The notes: generated from the letters alone by a model not told the origin. A DNA stretch of 64,000 bases from Caldilineales bacterium (GCA_019695115.1 JAIBAP010000006.1:89664-153663); one strand, 5' to 3'; counted from the stretch's first letter, positions 53,869 through 63,998 are shown. Made by a program: numbers and translations.

Positions 53869-56800
53869 TCAGGGTGTTATCTTGCGCAGGAGCGGCAGAT
53901 AAAGACGACTGGGTGTGGCTGTGGCGGTTGGAGTGGGCGAAGGCGTGGCGGTTGGGGTGGGGGTGTCGGTCGGCGTGGGGGTGAGGCTGGCCGTAGGCGA
54001 GGGGGTGGGGGTGTCGGTCGGCGTCGAGGTGGTGGTTGCCGTTGGGGTGGGCGTGGCCGTAGCCGTGGGCGATGCCGTCGGCGTCGGCGTCTCGGTGGGC
54101 GTGGGTGTGGGCGAGGGGGTGGGTGTGGCCGGTCGCGGCTGCAACGAGAAGCGGACGGTCAGTTGCGGTCGGCGGTCGGGGCTGGGGTGCTCGCCGCTGG
54201 CAGCATGCAACTCGCGAGCGCCGCCGGTGGGCAGCAACAGCAGGCCGAAGTTGCCATCGGGTTGGGCCAGCCAGCTTTGGGCCGCCGCGGTCACATCCCA
54301 TTGCACATGGGCGTTGGCCGGCAGGCTGCTGAGGGTCTTGCTGTCGAGCACGGCCGGGTCGTAATCGACGCCCGCCTGCCGTGCGCCCACCAGCCCCCAG
54401 CTTTGGCCCAGCGCCGGCTTGCTCCAGGTGCCGGTGCGTTCGTCCCACGGCTTCAGCAGACGGTGGGCGGCGATGCTCAGCGATGGCTCCAGACGGCTGT
54501 TGTTGACGGCGAGATCGAGGGTCGCCTGCTCGACCTGCGCCCCGTGCGGCAGACCGGTCAAGTCGAAGCGCAACACGGCATCAGCATAGACCTGGCCGAA
54601 GTTGTAGATCATCTTCAGGTTTTCTTCAGTCCCGCGCGGGGTGTTTCCGGTCTGGTCGCTCCATCGCTCCAGATAGGTGTCGGAGGCCCCCAGATAGCCG
54701 CCGGAACCCTCCTGGTACACCACCTGGTCGCTCAGCAGCCGGATCGTCCCGAACGAGCCGGGGTTGGCGTCGAGGCGACGGCCTTCGAGCAGCAGGCTGT
54801 GGGCGCTGCCGCTCTCATCGGCGCCGGTCAGGGCCAGGTTGAGGCCGATGCCATCGCCAGCGGCGAAATCGAGGCGGTGGAGCGATGTGGCCGGGATGGC
54901 AAGCTCGGCCGTCCAGCCGCTGGCGGTGCGGCTCACGGCGGCGTGGAAGTGGCTGCTCTGGTCGGGGTGGAGGCTGTCGGTCAGGGTTCCGTCGGCCAGA
55001 AGGGTCAGCAGGTGGTCGTCGTCGCCGCCCCAGAGGTTATCGTCCAGGCCATCGAGGGCGATCTGGATGCTGTCCGAGCCGGGAACGATGGCGGGGTCGC
55101 TGATCTCGGTCAGGAGGTAGAGGGTGGGGAAGATCCAACGGCTGGTGAAGGTGGCGCTCAGTTCGTCGGGGCCGGGTGCGGGGTCGGGGCCGAGCACGGC
55201 GCTGGCGGTGGCGGCATCCAGCCGCAACTCGCCGCCCTGTCGCCAATCGCCTGCCTGACCGTCGATGACGATGGACTCTGGCTGGCTGTAGCTGCCCAGC
55301 GTGCGCCCTGGCCCTGTGAAGCGGATGATATGGGCGTTGTAGGCTGCGCCCAGGCCGCGTGTCGGGCCGGCGAAGGCCAGCTTGGAGATGTTGACCCCGT
55401 CCGGCAGGCTGCTGTCCACCGCCTCCCAACTGGCCCCGCCGCTATCTGTGTAGAGCAGGGAGGCCCCATCGCCTGCGGCCCAGCCATGAAGCGTGTCGAA
55501 CATGACGATGGCGTTGAGCAGGGCAGTGCCCGCCGGCACCGGCTGGAAGGCCCAGGTGTCGCCGCCATCTTCGGTGTGGGCAATGCTGCCCGTCACCGGC
55601 GCCGGGCAGTCTTTGCCCGTGCAGCCCGCCAGCCAGACGTGATCGACCTCGCCATCGGCATCGGCATCCTGAGCAGAAATGGCAGCGAAGAAGCCCGTAG
55701 CCAGGGCGGGATCGATCACGCGCAGCCAGGAGCGGCCGCCGTTGGTGGTCACACGGTAGGAATAGTTGCGCAGCGCGGCCCAGCCGTGGGTGGCGTTGAC
55801 CATGCCGAACTCGGTGATCGGGTTGTCGCCGTTGGTGACGCCGTTGTTCCAGACCTGGCCGCCGTTGGTGGTGTACCAGGCCGCATACTTGCCCGTATCA
55901 TCGGTGTTGGTGCCCATGAGGGCGTTCTGCGCATCCTGCATGAGCAGGTCATAGACCGGCCGGCCGACGCCGGGCGCGGTCTGAAACTGCCAGGAGGCGC
56001 CGCCGTTGGTGGTGGCATACATGCGGCCATAGCGCCCACCTACCGTGCAGTGATCGGCATCGGCGCAGGAAACGGCCATGAAGTAGGGGTCCGAGGCGTT
56101 GGGCAGGATCCCCACCTGCTGCCAGGCCCAGGTCTCGCCGCCGTCGGTCGTCTTGCCCAGGCTGGATTCGTGCCCGACCACATAGCCGACATCCTCGGTG
56201 GGGAAAGCGACGTCTTCCAGGTGCGGGGTCGGGCCAAAATCGCCGGCGCTGCGGTCGAAACTGACGCCGTCGCTGCTGTGCCGGATCCACCAGCCGTGGG
56301 CGCCGGTGTCGGGCGAGAAATTGACGCCGCCCGCCGCCCACAGCTCGCTCGCTCCCCCTGCCCACACGGCCCCCGCCGTCCGTCTGCCCAGGATGCCAGG
56401 GCTGCGCACCGTCCAGCCGCTGCCGTTCCAGACGGCCACCGCCCCATCCGCCGCCCCCAGGAGGCCGGTCGCACCGCTGAAATGCACATCGAGAATATCG
56501 ACGGCCAGCCCGGTGGATACCGTTTCCCAACTGGCCCCGCCGTTGGTGGTGCGGATCATGTGGCCGGCCTGGCCCGCGGCCCAACCCTGTTGAGGACTGC
56601 TGAAATGCAGGCTGTAGAGATTGGCCCAGCCGGGGAAGGGCGTAGAGACGGGCGCCCAACTGGCCCCGCCGCTGGTGGTGCGCAGCAGGGTGCTCTTGGC
56701 TCCCACCGCCCAGCCGGTAGCAGAATCAAGAAACTGGAGGTCGTGGAGGTCTTGTGTCGTCCCGGAGGATTGCGCCGCCCAACTCGCCCCGCCATCCGTG

Positions 56801-57264
56801 CTGTGGAAGATGCTCCCTCCTTTCCCCGCCGCCCAAACCTGGCCCCCCGCCAGGGTGCTGACCGCCAGCAGATCGCCCGCGCCCGGAACCGACCCCGCCT
56901 GCCAACTGGCCCCGCCATCTTGCGTGCGCAGGGTGACGCCGCCGCCGCCCACGGCAAGGCCGCGGCTGAGGCCGTCGAAGGCGAGGGCCTTGAGGTCGGC
57001 GGTGGTGGGGGCCTGGAACTGCCAGGTGGCGCCGGCGTCGGTCGTCTTCAGGGCCAGGCCGGCCTCGCCCACGGCCAGGCAGATGCCGGCCGCCGGGCAG
57101 ACCAGATCGCTGACGCTGCCCGACCCGCGCCAGACCGTCTCCCAGGCGCCGGGCGCAGCCGATGGGGCGGCGGGGCGGCTGGGGTGGGCCGGGCGAGCGA
57201 CGACGGCGGCGGCGGCGGCGCCGAGAAGGACGATGAGGGTGAGAAGCAGAGAAAGTCGTTTCAT
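53869..57264 (-). CDS. Large secreted Ycf48/BNR-repeat protein with CBM9-like and DNRLRE domains
   Basis: 1131 residues from the ATG at 57264; signal peptide [20 protein letters not shown]. Ycf48/BNR-type units ([40 protein letters not shown]) span about 45-640, then a CBM9-like domain ([20 protein letters not shown]), a DNRLRE domain ([19 protein letters not shown]), a Thr/Pro linker and [12 protein letters not shown]. It matches the neighbouring protein domain by domain, except that it lacks the SdrD-B-like module, so the pair arose by tandem duplication with later module gain or loss. Confidence 0.85.
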   Translation of the reverse strand: MKRLSLLLTLIVLLGAAAAAVVARPAHPSRPAAPSAAPGAWETVWRGSGSVSDLVCPAAGICLAVGEAGLALKTTDAGATWQFQAPTTADLKALAFDGLSRGLAVGGGGVTLRTQDGGASWQAGSVPGAGDLLAVSTLAGGQVWAAGKGGSIFHSTDGGASWAAQSSGTTQDLHDLQFLDSATGWAVGAKSTLLRTTSGGASWAPVSTPFPGWANLYSLHFSSPQQGWAAGQAGHMIRTTNGGASWETVSTGLAVDILDVHFSGATGLLGAADGAVAVWNGSGWTVRSPGILGRRTAGAVWAGGASELWAAGGVNFSPDTGAHGWWIRHSSDGVSFDRSAGDFGPTPHLEDVAFPTEDVGYVVGHESSLGKTTDGGETWAWQQVGILPNASDPYFMAVSCADADHCTVGGRYGRMYATTNGGASWQFQTAPGVGRPVYDLLMQDAQNALMGTNTDDTGKYAAWYTTNGGQVWNNGVTNGDNPITEFGMVNATHGWAALRNYSYRVTTNGGRSWLRVIDPALATGFFAAISAQDADADGEVDHVWLAGCTGKDCPAPVTGSIAHTEDGGDTWAFQPVPAGTALLNAIVMFDTLHGWAAGDGASLLYTDSGGASWEAVDSSLPDGVNISKLAFAGPTRGLGAAYNAHIIRFTGPGRTLGSYSQPESIVIDGQAGDWRQGGELRLDAATASAVLGPDPAPGPDELSATFTSRWIFPTLYLLTEISDPAIVPGSDSIQIALDGLDDNLWGGDDDHLLTLLADGTLTDSLHPDQSSHFHAAVSRTASGWTAELAIPATSLHRLDFAAGDGIGLNLALTGADESGSAHSLLLEGRRLDANPGSFGTIRLLSDQVVYQEGSGGYLGASDTYLERWSDQTGNTPRGTEENLKMIYNFGQVYADAVLRFDLTGLPHGAQVEQATLDLAVNNSRLEPSLSIAAHRLLKPWDERTGTWSKPALGQSWGLVGARQAGVDYDPAVLDSKTLSSLPANAHVQWDVTAAAQSWLAQPDGNFGLLLLPTGGARELHAASGEHPSPDRRPQLTVRFSLQPRPATPTPSPTPTPTETPTPTASPTATATPTPTATTTSTPTDTPTPSPTASLTPTPTDTPTPTATPSPTPTATATPSRLYLPLLRKITP

Positions 57265-57354
57265 GGTTGGCGAAGGGGTGTGAGATGGCAACAAAAGACC
57301 GGCGCCGTGGTCGCGCCGGTCGGCTGTAGGATTATGATGGGGGATGGGGGCGTG

Positions 57355-57400
57355 TTTCTTGTTCCGGGTTCCGGGTTCCGGGTTCCGCGTTCCGTGGTGC
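57355..57400. repeat. GGGTTCC tandem word repeat
   Basis: TTCCGGGTTCCGGGTTCCGG words between the DUF4058 and Ycf48-type genes. Related words occur at 41546-41578 and, inverted, at 42723-42744. Confidence 0.8.
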
Positions 57401-57414
57401 GGGGGCCGGGGGGG

Positions 57415-58218
57415 TCAGGCGGTGCGCAGGTGGGCTTCCAGCCAGGCGGCTTCGTCGGGGCTGAGCGGGGGCGCGGGCGGCTGGGTGTAATCCAGCAGGT
57501 TCTCGTAGCCCACCAGCTCGAAACAGGCATCGATGGCGGCTTGCAGGTCGAGGGTCACGTCCGGGTCGGGCGGCAGCAGGGGGACGGGCACCACCGGCAG
57601 GCGTTCATCCAACTGCACCGGCCAGACTTCGGTGATCGGCCGGCGCTGGAAACGGCTGAGGTAGATGTAGTAAGGGGCAGCCGGCAGGTCGCCTTCGACG
57701 ACGATGCGATGCCCGCGGCGGATGAGGTCGATTTCGAGCAGATGGGTGGGCGTTTTCAGCAGTTCCTGGCGGCGTTCGTGGAACTCGCGCGCACCCTCGC
57801 CCAGCTTGTTGACCGGCGAAAGGATGTCGATGGCCGTTACCAAACGGCGGTTGGCCGTGTCGCGGATTTCCAGGCCGAGCACGGGCACTTCCTCGCCGAC
57901 AGGGCTGATGACTTCCAAGGGTGTCATGAAAGTGCGGACGGCTTCGCGTGTGGCCGGGGACGGCATCACTGGCATCCTGCTCGTCTCGGGCGGGCGCACG
58001 ACATGTACATCTGGGTAGAGAAGACGAGTAACGCTCTCGATACCGAGGATGGTGGGGAACGGCCGGTTCAGAACATAGCGTTTTTCGAGTAGGGCGACAT
58101 ATTTCGGGCGCAGAGAAGGCATCAGTTGGGCGCGGATGGTTCCAGCCAGGGTCTCGTGGAACTCCTGCCACATTTCGCTTTCAAGATAGGGATCCATGCC
58201 AGGGAATGGAGATGGCAT
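57415..58218 (-). CDS. DUF4058 family protein
   Basis: 267 residues from the ATG at 58218, which has GGAGG 5 nt upstream; a long upstream extension overlaps the next gene and is rejected. The start MPSPFPGMDPYLESEMWQEF is the family hallmark, followed by LEIRDTANRRLVTAIDILSPVNK and HLLEIDLIRRG. DUF4058 proteins are common in Cyanobacteria and Chloroflexota. The D...ID.LSP.NK and LLEIDL order hints at a nuclease-like fold, but no function is established to my knowledge. Confidence 0.9.
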   Translation of the reverse strand: MPSPFPGMDPYLESEMWQEFHETLAGTIRAQLMPSLRPKYVALLEKRYVLNRPFPTILGIESVTRLLYPDVHVVRPPETSRMPVMPSPATREAVRTFMTPLEVISPVGEEVPVLGLEIRDTANRRLVTAIDILSPVNKLGEGAREFHERRQELLKTPTHLLEIDLIRRGHRIVVEGDLPAAPYYIYLSRFQRRPITEVWPVQLDERLPVVPVPLLPPDPDVTLDLQAAIDACFELVGYENLLDYTQPPAPPLSPDEAAWLEAHLRTA

Positions 58219-58310
58219 TTTTGCCTCCGTCGTGTGGGTGGAGGGCCGCCCGGCCGGCCGGGCGGCGCGTGAGGACGCAGCCCCATTGTATAACAAGCCC
58301 CGCCAAGAGT

Positions 58311-60278
58311 TCACATCCCCAGGATGGCCTGCACCTTCGCCAGCAGCGCTTCCTTGTAGCGGGCGCCCTGCAACCACTGGCCCCCCGGCGAGCTGTTCGC
58401 TTCTACCTCGCTCCGGCCCTTCACGTCTTCGGGCGCCAGCTTGCGAATGCTGATCAGCCAGGCGATCAGATCGGCGGCGGCATTCAGTTGGGCCTCGACC
58501 GGCGGCGCCGAATTGAAGGTGCCGATCAGGGCGATGCCGATGCTGTCGGCGTTCACGGCTTCGCTCGTACACTGCGCCGTCACTGCCTCCAGTGGCTGCG
58601 TCCATGAGATCACGCCGGTCTCGTGGACGGTGAAATGGTAGCTGATCCCCGGCAACCCGCGACGGCTGATCTGGCCCTGGGCGATGGCGTCGGGCGTGGC
58701 CGCGGTCGAGGTGACGGTGTGGTGGACGATGAGGCGGTGGATGGCGTCGGCCACGCGCAGGGGATAGCGCCGGGAGGGGTCGGGGTGCTGGGGCAGGGCG
58801 GCGCGCAGATCGACCAGGGCCGGCTGGGGCGCCTTGCCGGTGGTGGGCAGGGCGCCGACCTTGACCTGGAGGGCCTGGGTATCGGCCAGCAGGGTGGCCA
58901 GGGTGGGGGCCAGGCCGGCTTTGCTCTGGGCGGCGGCGACATCGGCCGTCACACGGCTTTGCAGAGCCGGGAGGGTGGCGGCGGCGGCGTCGGCCTGACC
59001 GAAGTCGGGCTGGAGCGCCCGCAGCTCGGCGTCGAGTTGGCGGGTCGCGACCAGCAGGGCCGGCGCTTCGCCGCCAGTGTGGCCGTCCAGCCTCCGCGCC
59101 AAGGCCGCCAGCCGGTCGAGTTCGGTCTGGGCGGCGGCGGTCAGGCCGGGCTTGCCGGCCAGGGCGGCCACGGCCGGCGCCAACAGTGTTTGCACGCGCT
59201 CGCTCTGCGGCGGCAGGCCATCGGCCACGGCCCTGGCCTGGGTGAGGCTGGTGGCCAGGTGCGACAGGCGGGCGATGAGGGTGTCTTTGTCGCCGGTCTG
59301 GGGCGGTGGGGGCGGGGGCGGCGGTGGGGGCGGCGGCGGGCCGCCGGAGGCAAGCTGCTGGATGCGGTTCATCAACAGGATGGCCTGGCCCTGGTTGTCC
59401 TCGCCCAGGTGCCGGAAGCTCGTCCAGCGGCCGCTATGGCCGACGCTGAACAGACAGCAGCCGATCACATAGGCGTCCTTGCTCAATTCGTCGTTGTACC
59501 AGGCCAGCGCCGCCCAGTATTGGTCTTCGGTCAGGGTTGCGGTCGGGTTGAGCCAGCCTTCGTCGGGTTGGCCGGGGTTGCCATAGGCTTGCGTCAGCCC
59601 GGCTTCGGTGATGATGACCCGGTGGCGGTCGCCGTAGCGGGCGCGGATGCCCTCCATACAGGTGCGATAGAAGGTGGCGGCGGTGTGCACGCCCGCCCCT
59701 GGTTTCAGCGACGGCCAGCCGTATTCGTGAAAGCCCAGGTAGGTGAAGGTTTCCAGGGTGTGCGGGAACCAGTCGAGATAGTGGTCGGGGCGGATGTAGT
59801 TGCCGGCGGCGAAGTTGAAGGCCACCGCCTCCAGCCCCTCGGTCTGCAGTCGCTGGTGGAAGGCGACCTGGAAGGCGTCGTAGGCCGGGGCGCGGCGCCG
59901 GAACTGGGCATCGACGGCAAAGTTGGGGAAGGAGGCCGGGCCGCGCAGCCCCTCGTTCAGGCTCATCCAGGCGTCGATCAGGAGCCGGCCGTTGGCGCCT
60001 TTCTCTTTGGCCATGCCGAAGTCGTAGCGGATGATCTCCTCGGCCAACTCGCGCCCGCGCGCCGCCGGGTCGGCGCTGTCCAGCCAGGCATCCTGGACGC
60101 TCGGCTCCTTGAAGATGCGCCCGATTACGAACGAATCGGGGGTGAGGTCGCGGCGGATCTCGTGCAGCAGGCCGCGATCCTGGGCGTGCAGGAGGATGAC
60201 CGGGGGTTTGACCTGGCGCAGGGCCTCGCGCATGAAGGGGACGATGGTGACTTCGAGGTAGAAACCGAGTTTGTGCAT
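58311..60278 (-). CDS. GH-A-like domain fused to a zinc-ligand-deficient amidase/PGRP-like domain
   Basis: 655 residues, no signal peptide. Residues ~1-310 resemble a GH-A barrel, with DAWMSLNEGLRG (acid/base Glu) and VIITEAGLTQAYG (nucleophile Glu). A run of 13 Pro (about 315-327) and a helical region (about 335-470) lead to an amidase_2/PGRP-like domain (RLIVHHTVTS, ISYHFTVHETGVISW, GIALIGTFN). The late zinc ligands are missing: KGRSEVEANSSPGGQW has Arg and Ser where active enzymes have His and Cys. It may bind rather than cut. It lies 63 nt downstream of its larger relative. Confidence 0.8.
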   Translation of the reverse strand: MHKLGFYLEVTIVPFMREALRQVKPPVILLHAQDRGLLHEIRRDLTPDSFVIGRIFKEPSVQDAWLDSADPAARGRELAEEIIRYDFGMAKEKGANGRLLIDAWMSLNEGLRGPASFPNFAVDAQFRRRAPAYDAFQVAFHQRLQTEGLEAVAFNFAAGNYIRPDHYLDWFPHTLETFTYLGFHEYGWPSLKPGAGVHTAATFYRTCMEGIRARYGDRHRVIITEAGLTQAYGNPGQPDEGWLNPTATLTEDQYWAALAWYNDELSKDAYVIGCCLFSVGHSGRWTSFRHLGEDNQGQAILLMNRIQQLASGGPPPPPPPPPPPPPQTGDKDTLIARLSHLATSLTQARAVADGLPPQSERVQTLLAPAVAALAGKPGLTAAAQTELDRLAALARRLDGHTGGEAPALLVATRQLDAELRALQPDFGQADAAAATLPALQSRVTADVAAAQSKAGLAPTLATLLADTQALQVKVGALPTTGKAPQPALVDLRAALPQHPDPSRRYPLRVADAIHRLIVHHTVTSTAATPDAIAQGQISRRGLPGISYHFTVHETGVISWTQPLEAVTAQCTSEAVNADSIGIALIGTFNSAPPVEAQLNAAADLIAWLISIRKLAPEDVKGRSEVEANSSPGGQWLQGARYKEALLAKVQAILGM

Positions 60279-60341
60279 AGTCTCAGCCTGGGGAGGGCCG
60301 GGTGAGCGGGTGGGAGGCGATGGCTCTGTCGCCGCCGCCGT

Positions 60342-63300
60342 TCATCCGCTCGCGGGCAGGGATGGTTCCGGCGCCGGCCGGGCTTGGGCGGCCGGCCGGC
60401 GGCTGCGGGCCGCCATCTCGGGAAAGAGCGCTTCCTCCACCCGCGGGCGGGGATAGGCCTCGGCCCGCGGCGGCGATTCGGGGCCGACATGGGCGGCAAT
60501 CCAGGCGGGGGGGATGTACCAGGCATCGTCCAACGGCTCGTCGGCGGCCAGGGCGCTCATCGCCGCCAGGGCGGGCGGCTGTTCGCCCGGCCAGGGCGTG
60601 TTGGCCGCGGCCAGCGCCTCCAGGAGGGCTTTGGTGGCGGCCTCCGACTCTCCGGCCAACCGCTGCACCTGGCAGCCGTTGGCTCGCAGGCGCGCTTCGT
60701 CGGCGCCGCTGACGCCGGCGACGCCGCCGACGATCAGCACCCGCTGCGCCTGCATCGCCTGTTCGACATCGAAGCCGTGGCTGGGGCGGAAGGCGGCAAT
60801 GTAGGCGCGGGCGCTGGCATAGTCGGCCTCGGCCCAGGCCTGGCCGTGATCCCAGAACAAGAGGTAGAAGGGGTTGGGTTTGGCGGCGCGGATGGCCTGG
60901 ACCCGCTGGTGCAGGGTGTTCTTCCAGGTGGCGGCCGCCAGCCATTGGTCGCCAGGGCAGGCCGTCTGCGCCTGAGGAACCTCTTTGTGGCCGATGATTT
61001 TCTGGATGTCGGTGATCGCCAGTTCCTGCATCAGCCAGGCGATGAGCCGGCAGGCGCTTTCGAACTGGGCCGGCGTGGGCAGGTTGCCGTTCATGAATTC
61101 GCCGATCAGACTGACGCCCAGGCTGTAGCCGTTGGCCGTGCCGGCGTGGTAGGAATGGGTCTCATGCCGGTTGCACTGGTAGATGGCGCCGTCGGCGCCG
61201 ATGAGATAGTGATAGCCCACGCCCGGCCAGTCACGCGAGCCGACATGGTAGCGGGCGATGTCGTAGGGGGTGAGGGTGCTGCGGCCGGTGGTGTGGTGGA
61301 CGACCAGGCTTGTCAGGCGCTGGGTGCGGTTGGTGTATTTCGCGGTCGCGTGTTTGGGCAGATCATCGACGATGTCGATGATGGCGGGCCTCGCCACCAC
61401 GCCGCCGGTGGAGGGCGCGCCGGCGCAGTGGGTCTTGATGTAGGTCTGCAGGCGGGCGATCTCCGCCTGGCCGGCGGCGACGGCCGTCTGCAACGAGGCC
61501 ACCTGCTGTTGCAGGGCCGACGCCTGCGCCGCCAGCGGCTGCAATGCGCTCAGCTGTGCTTCCAGCAAGGCCACCTGCGCCCGCAGGCGTTCGATCTCGG
61601 CCTGGTCGGGGTCGGCGGGCGAGAGGGCCAGCCGGACATCGGCCAGGAGTTTGTCTTTGTAGCGGACGCCGCCCAGCCATTGCGAGCCGGGCGAACCGAC
61701 GTTCTCGCCCAGTTCGTTGCGCCCGAACAGCACTTGTTCCGGCATCCTGCCCAGCCCCAGCGTGGTCATCAGCCAGGCGATGAGTTGCGCCGCCGCCTGA
61801 CGCTGGATGAGGTTCGGCTCTACGTCTTTGTCGGCGCTGAAGTTCCCGGCCAGGGCCAGGGCGATGCTGTCGGCGTTCGCAATCTGGTTGGGGCCAGAGT
61901 TCAGCTGCAAGACGACCGCCGTCAGTGGCTGTGTGGCCGAGATCGTGCCATCGCCGTTGACCAGGTAATGATAGGCGATGCCCGGCTTGCCCTGGCCGAC
62001 GTGGACTTCGGCGATGCGTTGGGCCGGCGTATCGGTGCGGGTGACGGTGTGGTGGATGACGAGGCGACGGATGGCGGCCAGTTCGCGGCCCGGCCAGGCG
62101 GCGGTTGGGTGTCGCGGCAGGCTGGCGGTCAGGTCCTGGATGGTCGGGGCGGTGACGGCGGGCGCATCGGGCAGGGCGAGTGCGGCCACCTGCGCCTCCA
62201 CCTGCCTGATGCGGGCGCTGATGGCGTCGAGGCGGGCGCGGGTTTGGGCGGCGGCGGCGACCGCGCCTGCCAGCCCGAGCAGGTCGCTTTCGTCGGCCTT
62301 GAGCCGGCCGGCCAGCTCGATGGCGGCGGCATTCTCGGCCGCCATCGCCTGGAAACGTTGGTCGAGGGCGTCGTATTCCTGCCACCACCCGGCCAGGGCC
62401 TCATCGCCGCCCGGCCCGCCCTCGGTGGTGGTCCATTTGTAGCCAAAGGCCAGGGCGGCGCGGAAGTCTTCGATCACACCCTGTTTGCCGGCGATGTACC
62501 AGCGATCTTGCCCGACCTGGGGGTAGCGATAGAGGATGAGTGAGCGGATCTTGGGCGTCGTGGCCGTGGCCCGGCGGTTCCAGTCGGCGATCTCGCCGTA
62601 GGCGGCCCGCACCCAGCCGTTGTTCTCGTTCTTCCAGGCGTCGTCGCCCTGGTTGGCCTCGGTGATGAAGACCGGCAGGTGCCGCATGTTGGGCGGGATG
62701 GCGGCCAGGAAGTCCTGGTAGACGCGGAAGTGCCAGCGCCGGTGGCTGAATTCGGCCGCCTGCATGCGTTCGTCCGAACGCACCAGGGCCGGGTCGGGGC
62801 CGTGGGTGTAGGCATGGAGGGTGATGCCATCGCAGTTTTCTGGCCCCAGGCGGGTGAGGATGTCGGCCAGGTACTGCACCCAGTCACCGGTAGGGTTGCC
62901 TTCGTATTTGGTCAGGGTGTTCCACGGCCCCACGGCGCCGATCAGGGCCAGGTCGCCGGCGTGACCGGGCACGGATTTGATGGCGGCCCGGGCGCGGCGG
63001 TAGCAATCGACATAACGCTCAGGTGTGATCGCTTCGCCGCGTGTATCTTCGCTCACCGGCTGGGGTGGGAAGCGGTTCCAGTTCCACTGTGCGCCCGGCC
63101 ATTCGATGGGGTGGTTCATCTCGTTGCCGATGATCCAGAGGCGCGCGCCCTGCGAGTTGCGGACGAAGTTGGCGCAGCGGCTGGCGAAGTTGGCGTAGTC
63201 GCGCTGGAAGGGGATGGCGCCGACGCCGCCGTAGCCGGCGTTGAGCCGCACCATGACGCCCAGGCCGCGGCTCGACCAATCGCTGTAGTTGCGGCCGCTG

Positions 63301-63434
63301 TTGTCGGCTGGGTCGAAGCCGATGGCTTCGGTAAAGAGCACCCAACCCGGCGCTCCCTGCCCCAGCATGATCTCTTCCCCGCCGGGGTCGTGCAGGCCAT
63401 AGAGGTATTCGCTATCGTATAACGGACGCGGCAT
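60342..63434 (-). CDS. GH-A-like domain with two amidase/PGRP-like domains
   Basis: 1030 residues from the ATG at 63434 with AGGAG 8 nt upstream; an open stretch further upstream is word repeat. Residues ~1-340 look like a GH-A barrel (LWIIGNEMNHP, VFITEANQG). A coiled region precedes amidase domain 1 (RLVIHHTVTRT, IAYHYLVNGDGTIS), which ends FGRNELGENVGSPGSQW and so lacks the second His and the Cys. A second coiled coil (IERLRAQVALLEAQLSALQ) leads to domain 2 (SLVVHHTTGRS, VGYHYLIGADGAIY, GHKEVPQAQTACPGDQW), where all ligands are present. There is no signal peptide. A phage-type or secretion-independent wall enzyme is possible. Confidence 0.82.
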   Translation of the reverse strand: MPRPLYDSEYLYGLHDPGGEEIMLGQGAPGWVLFTEAIGFDPADNSGRNYSDWSSRGLGVMVRLNAGYGGVGAIPFQRDYANFASRCANFVRNSQGARLWIIGNEMNHPIEWPGAQWNWNRFPPQPVSEDTRGEAITPERYVDCYRRARAAIKSVPGHAGDLALIGAVGPWNTLTKYEGNPTGDWVQYLADILTRLGPENCDGITLHAYTHGPDPALVRSDERMQAAEFSHRRWHFRVYQDFLAAIPPNMRHLPVFITEANQGDDAWKNENNGWVRAAYGEIADWNRRATATTPKIRSLILYRYPQVGQDRWYIAGKQGVIEDFRAALAFGYKWTTTEGGPGGDEALAGWWQEYDALDQRFQAMAAENAAAIELAGRLKADESDLLGLAGAVAAAAQTRARLDAISARIRQVEAQVAALALPDAPAVTAPTIQDLTASLPRHPTAAWPGRELAAIRRLVIHHTVTRTDTPAQRIAEVHVGQGKPGIAYHYLVNGDGTISATQPLTAVVLQLNSGPNQIANADSIALALAGNFSADKDVEPNLIQRQAAAQLIAWLMTTLGLGRMPEQVLFGRNELGENVGSPGSQWLGGVRYKDKLLADVRLALSPADPDQAEIERLRAQVALLEAQLSALQPLAAQASALQQQVASLQTAVAAGQAEIARLQTYIKTHCAGAPSTGGVVARPAIIDIVDDLPKHATAKYTNRTQRLTSLVVHHTTGRSTLTPYDIARYHVGSRDWPGVGYHYLIGADGAIYQCNRHETHSYHAGTANGYSLGVSLIGEFMNGNLPTPAQFESACRLIAWLMQELAITDIQKIIGHKEVPQAQTACPGDQWLAAATWKNTLHQRVQAIRAAKPNPFYLLFWDHGQAWAEADYASARAYIAAFRPSHGFDVEQAMQAQRVLIVGGVAGVSGADEARLRANGCQVQRLAGESEAATKALLEALAAANTPWPGEQPPALAAMSALAADEPLDDAWYIPPAWIAAHVGPESPPRAEAYPRPRVEEALFPEMAARSRRPAAQARPAPEPSLPASG

Positions 63435-63902
63435 GGGCGGCGCTCCTGGCACATGGCTCCCGAAGGAGGATTTGTGCGAGATCGGGGGGACCGGTTGTGA
63501 CTGCCTCGTGGCGCCGGTGTGGGTGCGGCCATCGACTGCGGCCAGGCTCACACCAGCGCCGTGCATTATAGCGGAGTGAAACGTGAGGGGTGAAACGTGA
63601 GGGGTGAAACGTGAGGGGTGAAACGTGAGGGGTGGCGGGGGGCAGGTGGCAGGAGGCAAAGCTTGTCCTGAGTGAAACGAAGGATGGCAGGTGGTAAGTG
63701 GCAGGTGGTAAGTGGCAGGTGGTAAGTGGCAGGAAGCGGGTGGCGGAGGAGGAGCGCCGCGGCATGATTCGGCGCTGAGCAGGTGATTGACGCCCAAGCG
63801 GGCGCGGGGTAGAATACCGCCATCTTCCCGTACAACCGCCTTCGCTCCATCCGCATTTGGCGTCCTGCTTTGAATCCGAATAAAACCACCTCGGAGGGGG
63901 AT
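63435..63902. repeat. Intergenic region with tandem and dispersed word repeats
   Basis: 63576-63631 is four copies of GTGAAACGTGAGGG. 63660-63685 is an exact copy of the 26-bp element at 23729-23754, again flanked by GGCAGGTGGTAAGTGG words. The remainder shows no gene. Confidence 0.85.
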
Positions 63903-63998
63903 ATGCTGCGCCCCCGCCGTATATCGACCCCCACAGGAACAAAAAGCGGCATAGCGCACCGGCGGGATAGGCTGACCGGCATTCCCATGATTCAGTAG
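63903..63998 (+). CDS. Possible 31-residue small protein
   Basis: ATG at 63903 with GGAGG 5 nt upstream; the frame encodes MLRPRRISTPTGTKSG and ends at TAG 63996-63998. It is basic, with no recognisable motif. The ribosome binding site is good but nothing else supports it. Confidence 0.25.
   Translation: MLRPRRISTPTGTKSGIAHRRDRLTGIPMIQ

Noticed and set aside
50699..58092. Long plus-strand frames (over 1000 codons each) opposite the two Ycf48-type genes
   Set aside because: Antisense shadows of GC-rich coding sequence; they carry no motif, and the opposite strand has signal peptides and domains in order.
58219..58605. N-terminal extension of the DUF4058 gene
   Set aside because: It overlaps the 3' end of the GH/amidase gene in another frame, and GGAGG precedes the family-typical MPSPFPG start.
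63435..63959. N-terminal extension of the GH/amidase protein to 63959
   Set aside because: The extra residues come from translated word repeats, and a good ribosome binding site marks the ATG at 63434.
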